5,006 nt of DNA from URNF01 sp045649855. Its GTDB lineage: Bacteria; Bacillota; Clostridia; Oscillospirales; Acutalibacteraceae. The DNA is taken from NCBI GenBank assembly GCA_045649855.1, contig JAZRQN010000029.1, positions 1-5,006 of the forward strand, written 5' to 3'. The notes below the pieces were generated by a model, which saw nothing but the letters and a program-made list of their open reading frames with translations, made no database searches and was not told where the DNA came from. The position numbers were made by a program, and so were the translations under genes. This document shows, piece by piece, positions 1 to 4,328 of this stretch; the stretch's first letter is position 1; the number at the start of each line of letters is the position of its first letter.

Positions 1-303
1 ATGATGCACAAACCAACCAATCAACAGCACCGCCAAAAACACAACCGCTCCGCACAACAATCCGTTGAGCCAGCCGTCGGATTTTGCAATTTTCGCGGCA
101 AGTATACCGCCAAAAAACGCACCCAATGCGGCTGATACAACCGACAAAGCGGTAACCGCTCCCTGCGGCACATCCACACAGGTCATCAACAGCGCAGACA
201 GCAACAAGCCGATCGTGCCGATCACAAACGCCGATAAGACACCGATCACAAGCGGCGCAATACGTATCCGCCTTGCTGTCATGGTTCCGTTCCGTGCTTT
301 CAT
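1..303 (-). CDS. YrzE/TIGR04086-type small membrane protein (C-terminus beyond window)
   Basis: This frame is open from an ATG at 303-301 to the left edge, giving 101 residues without a stop. The protein is strongly hydrophobic. A short basic N-terminus (MKARNGTMTARRIRI) is followed by three likely membrane spans at about residues 17-41, 48-71 and 80-98. Between spans 2 and 3 is a Gly/Ala-rich stretch ending in a lysine and a GWLNGLL motif (residues 77-83), which matches my memory of the TIGR04086 family (B. subtilis YrzE). Members run to roughly 110-130 residues, so most of the gene is present. The start is supported by a strong SD, GGAGGGG, at 314-308. An in-frame ATG at 282-280 lacks this. 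It lies 65 bp downstream of yajC, the usual position for this family in Firmicutes. Its function is not established; the location suggests a link to the membrane or secretion. I am confident of a membrane protein and fairly confident of the family. Confidence 0.8.
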   Translation of the reverse strand, partial: MKARNGTMTARRIRIAPLVIGVLSAFVIGTIGLLLSALLMTCVDVPQGAVTALSVVSAALGAFFGGILAAKIAKSDGWLNGLLCGAVVFLAVLLIGWFVHH

Positions 304-312
304 AGCACCCCT

Positions 313-347
313 CCGCACATACAGATTTCTCTGTACACTCTATGCGG
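313..347 (-). promoter_or_regulatory. Leader stem-loop touching the SD of the YrzE-like gene
   Basis: In the minus-strand RNA the arms TACAGA and TCTGTA (335-330 and 325-320) are perfectly complementary and enclose a GAAA loop, which is a GNRA-type tetraloop. Below this are three G-U wobble pairs, a 5-nt bulge, and a CCGC/GCGG clamp (347-344 with 316-313). The last two bases of the clamp overlap the first two of the SD GGAGGGG (314-308). No T-run follows, so it is not an intrinsic terminator. It could modulate translation of the membrane-protein gene or mark an mRNA processing point after yajC. The fold was done by hand and its function is inferred. Confidence 0.45.
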
Positions 348-368
348 AAACACATTTAAATATGCCGA

Positions 369-746
369 TTAGTCGAGATCGTCATCATCATCGTCATCGT
401 CGTCAGCCATATCAGCCTCTTCGTGCTGGGTGAGCACGGTCTGGATCGCCCATTTTTTCATCTGCAATTTGCTGCGATCAGCACCGCTCTCGATGGTGAT
501 GGTGTCATCTTTCACATTCACAACGCGACCGCAAATACCGCCGATGGTAACCAGCTCGTCACCTACGCGGACAGCATCGCGCATTTTCTGCTCTTCCTGC
601 TGTTTTTTCTTCTGCGGACGAATCATCATAAAATACATCAGAAGAATGATGATGGCAAAGGGCAAAATCGTGCTCAGCAAGCCGGCCCAACCACTCGTAC
701 CCTGTGCAGCCGTATTAGCCGCAGCATCCAACATAAACATTTGCAT
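369..746 (-). CDS. yajC: Preprotein translocase subunit YajC
   Basis: The protein has 125 residues and is a single-pass membrane component of the SecDF-YajC complex, which assists SecYEG-driven protein export. A short N-terminal segment is followed by one hydrophobic span at about residues 22-42. Next comes the family hallmark IRPQKKKQ (42-49) and the soluble domain with VRVGDELVTIGGICGRVV (59-76), the conserved YajC core. The 3' end is unusual: after the core comes an acidic tail with nine consecutive aspartates (115-123). The most upstream ATG (746-744) lies 9 nt from an SD AAGGAAGG (763-756). ATGs two and four codons further in are also possible but sit further from the SD. It lies 93 bp after tgt, with a candidate promoter in the gap, and 65 bp before the YrzE-like gene. 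secD and secF are not in the window. Confidence 0.95.
   Translation of the reverse strand: MQMFMLDAAANTAAQGTSGWAGLLSTILPFAIIILLMYFMMIRPQKKKQQEEQKMRDAVRVGDELVTIGGICGRVVNVKDDTITIESGADRSKLQMKKWAIQTVLTQHEEADMADDDDDDDDDLD
378..404 (-). repeat. GAT/GAC triplet run coding a nine-Asp tail in YajC
   Basis: Nine consecutive aspartate codons (a mixture of GAT and GAC) lie just before the Leu-Asp-stop end of yajC. Two further aspartates, at residues 112 and 125, flank it. The mixed codons make it an imperfect trinucleotide repeat, so slippage is less likely than in a pure repeat, though length variation between strains is possible. Its protein-level effect is a highly acidic C-terminus on the cytoplasmic side, if the usual YajC topology holds. 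Confidence 0.85.
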
Positions 747-763
747 AATTCTAAACCTTCCTT

Positions 764-781
764 AAATAAAATTCTTTTACT
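764..781 (-). other. Weak AU stem-loop next to the yajC SD
   Basis: In the minus-strand RNA AGTAAAA (781-775) pairs with TTTTATT (771-765), with one G-U pair and a GAA loop, ending 1 nt before the SD AAGGAAGG (763-756). It is almost all A-U and therefore weak. A transcript from the candidate yajC promoter would start near 775 and lack the upstream arm, so it could form only in read-through mRNA from tgt. Confidence 0.25.
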
Positions 782-810
782 ATCATACAAGTATTTGCTC
801 ACAAATGCAA
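782..810 (-). promoter_or_regulatory. Candidate sigma-A promoter for yajC
   Basis: Reading the minus strand, a -10-like TATGAT (787-782, five of six consensus bases) lies 17 nt after TTGCAT (810-805, a weak -35 with the TTG core). Transcription would start near 775, giving a leader of about 28 nt before the yajC ATG. A dyad (GCATTTG/CAAATAC with one G-T pair, 808-791) covers much of the -35 and spacer and could be an operator. It would give yajC and the YrzE-like gene expression independent of queA-tgt. The -35 is poor, so this is a candidate only. Confidence 0.45.
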
Positions 811-822
811 GCGAAATACAAA

Positions 823-837
823 AATTTACAGTAAATT
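823..837. repeat. 15-bp perfect palindrome just after tgt
   Basis: AATTTAC, a central A, then GTAAATT form an uninterrupted dyad two bases beyond the tgt stop codon. As RNA it would form only a weak AT stem with a tight loop. On the minus strand four or five Ts are part of and follow the right arm, but the stem is too weak to call a terminator. It resembles the size of a protein-binding site. No assignment is made. Confidence 0.4.
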
Positions 838-839
838 CA

Positions 840-1970
840 TCAAATACGACGATCCAGACGACCGCGATGCTCCTGATAAAAGCTCTCAAACGTGCCTGCA
901 TCCAGGTGTTCGCGGATTTTTTCCATCAGCGTGTTATAGAAATACAGATTATGCATCACGCACAGGCGCATAGCCAGCATTTCATTGGCTTTGAACAGAT
1001 GGTGGATATACGCTCTGGAATGTCTGCGGCAAACAGGACAATCGCACTGTTCGTCCAGTGGCGCCGTGTCCAACGTATATTTCTGATTCATCATATTACG
1101 ATGTCCGTCCCACGTGAACACGTGTGCGTGACGGGCATTGCGCGCAGGCATCACGCAGTCAAACAGATCCACGCCGCGGTGTACCGCTTCCAGAATATTT
1201 TCGGGAGTACCAACCCCCATCAAATAACGCGGTTTGTCCGCAGGCATATACGGTTCGACGCTTTCAATCACGCGGTACATATCCTCAGCAGGCTCACCCA
1301 CTGCGAGACCGCCGATCGCGTAGCCGTCCAGATCGAGTTTTGCGATCTCTTTCATGTGTTCCACACGCAGATCATCAAACGTACAACCCTGGTTGATACC
1401 GAACAACATCTGCTGTTTGTTGATGGTGTCAGGCAGTGCGTTCAGGCGATCCATTTCCGCTTTACAGCGATAGAGCCATCTGGTGGTGCGCTCGCAGGAC
1501 GCTTTGGAATACGCATACTGTGCAGGATTTTCTACACACTCGTCAAATGCCATCGCGATGGTGGAGGCAAGATTGGATTGGATGCGCATACTCTCTTCGG
1601 GACCGATGAACAGTTTTCTGCCATCGATGTGCGAAGCAAAATACACGCCTTCTTCTTTAATCTTGCGGAGTTTGGAAAGCGAAAACACCTGAAAACCGCC
1701 GCTGTCGGTCAAAATAGGACCGTCCCATCCCGTGAACTTATGCAAACCGCCAAGTGCTTTGACCGTCTCGTCCCCCGGACGCAGATGCAGGTGATAGGTG
1801 TTGCACAACTGCACCTGACATTTCAAATCTTTCAGGTCGTAAGCAGACACAGCACCTTTGATGGCACCGCAGGTCGCCACGTTCATAAAACCGGGCAGTT
1901 GCACCGTACCGTGCGGCGTTACAAATTCACTGCGTCGCGCAGCGCCTTCTTTTTTGAGAACTTTTAACAT
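840..1970 (-). CDS. tgt: Queuine/preQ1 tRNA-guanine transglycosylase
   Basis: The protein has 376 residues, normal for bacterial Tgt. It exchanges guanine-34 of tRNAs with GUN anticodons (Asp, Asn, His, Tyr) for preQ1, the first tRNA-level step of queuosine synthesis. The TIM-barrel signatures are all present. DSGGFQ is at 89-94, with D89 in the place of the family's catalytic/base-binding Asp. GGLAVGE is at 220-226, with the Val typical of bacterial preQ1-using enzymes. FDCVMPARNAR is at 270-280, where D271 is the expected covalent nucleophile. The zinc site is C309, C311, C314 and H340. The ATG at 1970 has an SD TTAAGGAG 7 nt upstream (1985-1978). An in-frame TTG at 2021 would add 17 residues but has no SD and no family support. 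The common PTR after the nucleophile reads PAR here, which I recall as frequent in Clostridia. It follows queA by 51 bp. Confidence 0.97.
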   Translation of the reverse strand: MLKVLKKEGAARRSEFVTPHGTVQLPGFMNVATCGAIKGAVSAYDLKDLKCQVQLCNTYHLHLRPGDETVKALGGLHKFTGWDGPILTDSGGFQVFSLSKLRKIKEEGVYFASHIDGRKLFIGPEESMRIQSNLASTIAMAFDECVENPAQYAYSKASCERTTRWLYRCKAEMDRLNALPDTINKQQMLFGINQGCTFDDLRVEHMKEIAKLDLDGYAIGGLAVGEPAEDMYRVIESVEPYMPADKPRYLMGVGTPENILEAVHRGVDLFDCVMPARNARHAHVFTWDGHRNMMNQKYTLDTAPLDEQCDCPVCRRHSRAYIHHLFKANEMLAMRLCVMHNLYFYNTLMEKIREHLDAGTFESFYQEHRGRLDRRI

Positions 1971-1987
1971 CGTGTTTCTCCTTAAGC

Positions 1988-2009
1988 GGAACGATGCGGA
2001 CATCGTCCC
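1988..2009 (-). promoter_or_regulatory. Strong stem-loop with UCCG loop just before the tgt SD
   Basis: In the minus-strand RNA GGGACGATG (2009-2001) pairs with CATCGTTCC (1996-1988) as nine consecutive base pairs, one of them G-U. They close a UCCG loop that fits the UNCG tetraloop class, although the usual closing C-G pair is reversed here. The hairpin ends 2 nt before the SD TTAAGGAG. There is no T-run after it, so it is not a terminator. It could stabilise or tune the tgt part of the queA-tgt message, or keep the SD region unpaired. The structure is clear; the role is inferred. Confidence 0.6.
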
Positions 2010-2020
2010 CCACAGTTTCA

Positions 2021-2048
2021 ATTATACTATCAACATCGCATCGCCAAA
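2021..2048 (-). promoter_or_regulatory. Possible internal promoter for tgt at the queA 3' end
   Basis: A perfect TATAAT on the minus strand (2026-2021) overlaps the queA stop codon. Upstream, TTTGGC or TTGGCG (2048-2042) are poor -35 matches at 16 or 15 nt spacing. Transcription would start near 2014, placing the 1988-2009 hairpin almost at the 5' end of the mRNA. A TATAAT in AT-rich DNA can arise by chance, so confidence is low. Confidence 0.25.
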
Positions 2049-3047
2049 ACTAAAGAAACGATATTTTTCTTCAACGGCGTGGCGATATGCCGCCATCGTG
2101 TTATCGTATCCTGCGAAAGCACTGACCAACATAATCAGCGTGCTTTCGGGAAGATGGAAGTTGGTCAGCAGACCGTCCAGCACACTGAACGTATAACCGG
2201 GATAGATGAAAATACTGGTCCATCCGTCCCCTGCTTCAATCTTGCCGTCTTTCATACCAATGCTCTCAAGCGTACGGCAACTGGTAGTGCCGACAGCGAT
2301 CACGCGACCGCCGCGCGCCTTGGTCCGATTGATAATAGCGGCATTCTCTTCCGACAGCGCATAGTGTTCGGAATGCATTTTATGATCGGTAATCTCATCC
2401 GCCTTCACGGGACGGAACGTACCCAATCCTACGTGCAACGTTACATACGCAATATCCACACCCTTGGCTTTCACTTCCGCCATCAATTCGGGGGTGAAAT
2501 GCAAGCCTGCAGTAGGTGCGGCGGCAGAGCCGACCTCTTTGGCATACACGGTCTGATACCGTTCTTTATCTTCTAACTGTTTCTTGATATAGTGCGGCAG
2601 CGGCATCTGACCGATCTGATCGAGAATGGCAAAGAATTCACCGTCATAGTGGAATTTCACAATGCGATTGCCGTCCTCCACCACGTCCAGCACTTCCGCC
2701 TCAAGCAATCCGTCGCCGAACACCAAAAAGTTGCCGGGTTTGGCTTTTTTGCCGGGACCTGCCAACACTTCCCAAACGTCTTTTTCCATCTGTTTTAACA
2801 GCAACAGTTCCACGGCAGCGCCCGTGCCTTTCCGATGTCCGTACAAGCGGGCAGGCATCACTCGGCTGTCGTTGAGCACCAGACAATCGCCCGGCTGTAA
2901 GACATCCAATACATCACGAAAGGTACTATCCTTTACAGCGCCGGTCGCACGGTCAAGGTGCAAAAGGCGGGATGCATCGCGCGGAAAGATGGGTTCTTGA
3001 GCAATCAATTCTTCCGGCAGATCATAAAAAAATTCACTTCTCAGCAT
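2022..3047 (-). CDS. queA: SAM:tRNA ribosyltransferase-isomerase QueA
   Basis: The protein has 341 residues, full length for the family (about 340-356). It transfers and isomerises the ribosyl part of S-adenosylmethionine onto preQ1 at tRNA position 34, giving epoxyqueuosine. Family signatures run in order: YDLPEELIAQEP (8-19), LNDSRVMPARL (58-68), YQTVYAKEVGSAAAPTAGLHFT (164-185), TLHVGLGTFRPV (203-214), HKMHSEHY (222-229), RVIAVGTTSCRTLES (248-262), DGLLTNFHLPESTLIMLVSAF (291-311) and a terminal YRFFSFGDAMLI (329-340). The ATG at 3047 has an SD AGGA (3058-3055) 7 nt upstream. It is the first gene of the leftward cluster and directly precedes tgt, its pathway partner. No frameshift or missing motif is seen. 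The later reductase (QueG or QueH) and preQ1 synthesis genes are not in the window. Confidence 0.97.
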   Translation of the reverse strand: MLRSEFFYDLPEELIAQEPIFPRDASRLLHLDRATGAVKDSTFRDVLDVLQPGDCLVLNDSRVMPARLYGHRKGTGAAVELLLLKQMEKDVWEVLAGPGKKAKPGNFLVFGDGLLEAEVLDVVEDGNRIVKFHYDGEFFAILDQIGQMPLPHYIKKQLEDKERYQTVYAKEVGSAAAPTAGLHFTPELMAEVKAKGVDIAYVTLHVGLGTFRPVKADEITDHKMHSEHYALSEENAAIINRTKARGGRVIAVGTTSCRTLESIGMKDGKIEAGDGWTSIFIYPGYTFSVLDGLLTNFHLPESTLIMLVSAFAGYDNTMAAYRHAVEEKYRFFSFGDAMLIV

Positions 3048-3071
3048 AGCTGTTTCCTGACTTTCTGAAAA

Positions 3072-3101
3072 TATATAGCAATTTGCGCTTTTTTATCGCA
3101 A
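3072..3101 (-). promoter_or_regulatory. Candidate sigma-A promoter for queA-tgt
   Basis: On the minus strand TATATA (3077-3072) is preceded by TG one base upstream (TGCTATATA, an extended -10). TTGCGA (3101-3096, four of six -35 bases) lies 18 nt away. Transcription would start near 3065, leaving a leader of about 18 nt. That is too short for a preQ1 riboswitch, so I see no RNA-level preQ1 control of queA. Confidence 0.5.
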
Positions 3102-3148
3102 AGCGTTTGACACACACATTAAATTATGGTACTATATAACCGCAAATT
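3080..3148. repeat. CGCAAA(TT) motif repeated three times in the queA-asd promoter region
   Basis: CGCAAATT occurs inverted at 3080-3087 (read AATTTGCG) and direct at 3141-3148. A shorter CGCAAA lies at 3097-3102, forming a 6-bp dyad with the first copy (TTTGCG, 9 nt, CGCAAA). Overlapping dyads CGCTTT/AAAGCG (3086-3105) and CAAAgcgTTTG (3099-3109) and the palindrome CAAATTTG (3143-3150) add to the symmetry. The copies fall on the queA spacer, the queA -35 and the predicted asd start point. This placement would suit a repressor acting on both promoters. The operator role is inferred. Confidence 0.4.
3107..3135 (+). promoter_or_regulatory. Sigma-A-like promoter for asd(-dapA)
   Basis: A perfect TTGACA (3107-3112) is followed after exactly 17 nt by TACTAT (3130-3135), itself preceded by TG one base upstream (TGGTACTAT, extended -10). 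This is the best promoter in the window. The start should be near 3142, giving a leader of about 63 nt. That is too short for the lysine riboswitch, which is commonly around 170 nt. Its -35 is only 5 bp from the -35 of the divergent queA promoter. Confidence 0.8.
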
Positions 3149-3154
3149 TGTCAA

Positions 3155-3184
3155 CGGAAAGCGACAGAGATTTTTTGCTTTCCG
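3155..3184 (+). promoter_or_regulatory. Leader stem-loop upstream of the asd SD
   Basis: CGGAAAGC (3155-3162) and GCTTTCCG (3177-3184) are perfectly complementary. One G-U and one A-U pair can extend the stem to ten pairs around a 10-nt loop. It ends 4 nt before the asd SD AAAGGAAG (3189-3196), which lies 8 nt before the ATG. The T-run (3171-3176) is inside the loop and right arm, not after the stem, so it is not an attenuator terminator of the usual form. The 3' arm (CTTTCC) is also partly complementary to the SD, so an alternative pairing that hides the SD can be drawn. Confidence 0.5.
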
Positions 3185-3204
3185 CGTGAAAGGAAGTTTT
3201 TAAA

Positions 3205-4281
3205 ATGCGTCAATTTAACGTCGGTGTCATCGGCTGTACCGGTATGGTCGGTCAGCGTTTTCTCACCCTGTTGGAAGATCATCCGTGGTTCACGGTAACG
3301 GCGCTCGCCGCCTCCCCCCGTTCCGCAGGTAAGACCTACAAAGAGGCTGTGGGCAATCGTTGGTCAATGGATACCCCCCTGCCGGAAAAATATGCGGATA
3401 TGGTGGTTATGAACGCACAGGAAGTGGAGAAAGTTTCCGCTCTCGTGGACTTTGTGTTCTGCGCCGTCGATATGAAAAAAGACGAGATCCGTGCGCTCGA
3501 AGATGCGTATGCTAAAGCGGAATGCCCCGTTGTTTCCAACAACAGCGCACACCGTTTCACCCCCGACGTGCCGATGGTCATCCCGGAAATCAACCCGGAA
3601 CATCTCGACGTTATCGCCGCTCAGCGTAAACGTCTTGGCACGAAAAAAGGTTTCGTGGCTGTCAAATCCAACTGCTCACTGCAGAGCTACGTGCCTGCTT
3701 TGTTCCCGCTGGATAAATTCGGCGTTACCAAAGCGCTCGTTTGCACCTATCAGGCAATCTCCGGTGCAGGCAAAACCTTTGAAAGCTGGCCCGAGATGGT
3801 AGATAACCTCATCCCCTACATCGGCGGTGAAGAAGAAAAATCCGAGAAAGAGCCGCTCAAGATCTGGGGTAAAGTGGAAAACGGCGAGATCATCCCCGCC
3901 ACCTCTCCTGCTTTTACCGCACAGTGCCTGCGCGTGCCCGTGTCCAACGGCCACTTCGCCGCTGTGTACTGCTCTTTTGAGAAGAAACCCACCAAAGAGG
4001 AAATCCTCGAGGCTTGGAAAAACTTCTCCGGCAGACCGCAAGAACTGGAACTCCCCCACGCTCCCAAGCAGTTCCTCCACTACTTTGAAGAGGACAATAT
4101 GCCGCAGACCAAACTGCACCGCGATCTGGAAGGCGGTATGGCGATTTCTCTGGGCAGACTGCGTGAAGACTCCCAGTATGATTACAAATTTGTCGGTTTG
4201 TCCCATAACACCCTGCGCGGTGCCGCCGGTGGCGCGATGCTGCTCGCAGAACTCCTCTGCGCTGAAGGGTATATGGACTAA
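3205..4281 (+). CDS. asd: Aspartate-semialdehyde dehydrogenase, archaeal/fungal-type
   Basis: The protein has 358 residues, the expected length for this subfamily. It reduces 4-aspartyl phosphate to aspartate 4-semialdehyde with NADPH, the branch point to diaminopimelate/lysine, threonine and methionine. The N-terminal Rossmann motif is GCTGMVG (10-16). The catalytic cysteine is C157 in SNCSLQSY (155-162). Q183 lies in TYQAISGAG and the acid/base histidine is H250 in RVPVSNGH (243-250). HNTLRGAAGG (334-343) is the C-terminal nucleotide-side signature. The spacing and the SNCS and SNGH forms fit the archaeal/fungal-type Asd (TIGR00978-like) rather than the E. coli type. The ATG has an SD AAAGGAAG 8 nt upstream. 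dapA follows after 47 bp, so its product feeds the next enzyme directly. No lysC is in the window. Confidence 0.96.
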   Translation: MRQFNVGVIGCTGMVGQRFLTLLEDHPWFTVTALAASPRSAGKTYKEAVGNRWSMDTPLPEKYADMVVMNAQEVEKVSALVDFVFCAVDMKKDEIRALEDAYAKAECPVVSNNSAHRFTPDVPMVIPEINPEHLDVIAAQRKRLGTKKGFVAVKSNCSLQSYVPALFPLDKFGVTKALVCTYQAISGAGKTFESWPEMVDNLIPYIGGEEEKSEKEPLKIWGKVENGEIIPATSPAFTAQCLRVPVSNGHFAAVYCSFEKKPTKEEILEAWKNFSGRPQELELPHAPKQFLHYFEEDNMPQTKLHRDLEGGMAISLGRLREDSQYDYKFVGLSHNTLRGAAGGAMLLAELLCAEGYMD

Positions 4282-4312
4282 TCAAAGCGCATATACTGTA
4301 TAATACTTTTGA
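4282..4312 (+). promoter_or_regulatory. asd-dapA spacer: weak stem-loop and possible internal promoter
   Basis: TCAAA (4282-4286) pairs with TTTGA (4308-4312), with an inner TATA/TATA stem around CTG (4292-4302). The outer stem ends 1 nt before the dapA SD-like AAGGGTGG (4314-4321). The same stretch holds a perfect -10 TATAAT (4299-4304), but only a weak -35 (TGGACT, 4274-4279, 19 nt spacing) overlapping the asd stop, and the 11-bp palindrome TATACtGTATA (4292-4302). Either a minor internal promoter or a regulatory spacer is possible. There is no terminator, so asd and dapA are probably co-transcribed. Confidence 0.3.
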
Positions 4313-4328
4313 GAAGGGTGGTTTTACT

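Noticed and set aside
304..368. Intrinsic terminator after yajC
   Set aside because: The hairpin there is not followed by a T-run and overlaps the next gene's SD.
65..433. Plus-strand 122-codon open frame with a His/Arg-rich end
   Set aside because: It is antisense to the YrzE-like gene and to the poly-Asp codons of yajC, which produce the His/Arg-rich end.
423..1967. Plus-strand 514-codon open frame
   Set aside because: It lies opposite yajC and tgt in register, resembles no family, and is explained by codon avoidance in the real genes.
1971..2021. 17-residue N-terminal extension of Tgt from a TTG at 2021
   Set aside because: It has no SD, runs through a strong hairpin, and the ATG at 1970 has an ideal SD and fits the family N-terminus.
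2079..2798. Two plus-strand open frames opposite queA (2079-2576 and 2592-2798)
   Set aside because: Both are in antisense register with queA, without SD or family signature.
3048..3071. preQ1 riboswitch before queA
   Set aside because: The predicted leader is about 18 nt, with no room for the pseudoknot aptamer.
3136..3204. Lysine riboswitch or T-box in the asd leader
   Set aside because: The leader is only about 63 nt and lacks the multi-helix architecture or a T-box sequence.
3676..4206. Minus-strand 176-codon open frame inside asd
   Set aside because: Its codons are the exact complement of asd codons; asd carries all family motifs, so this is a shadow.
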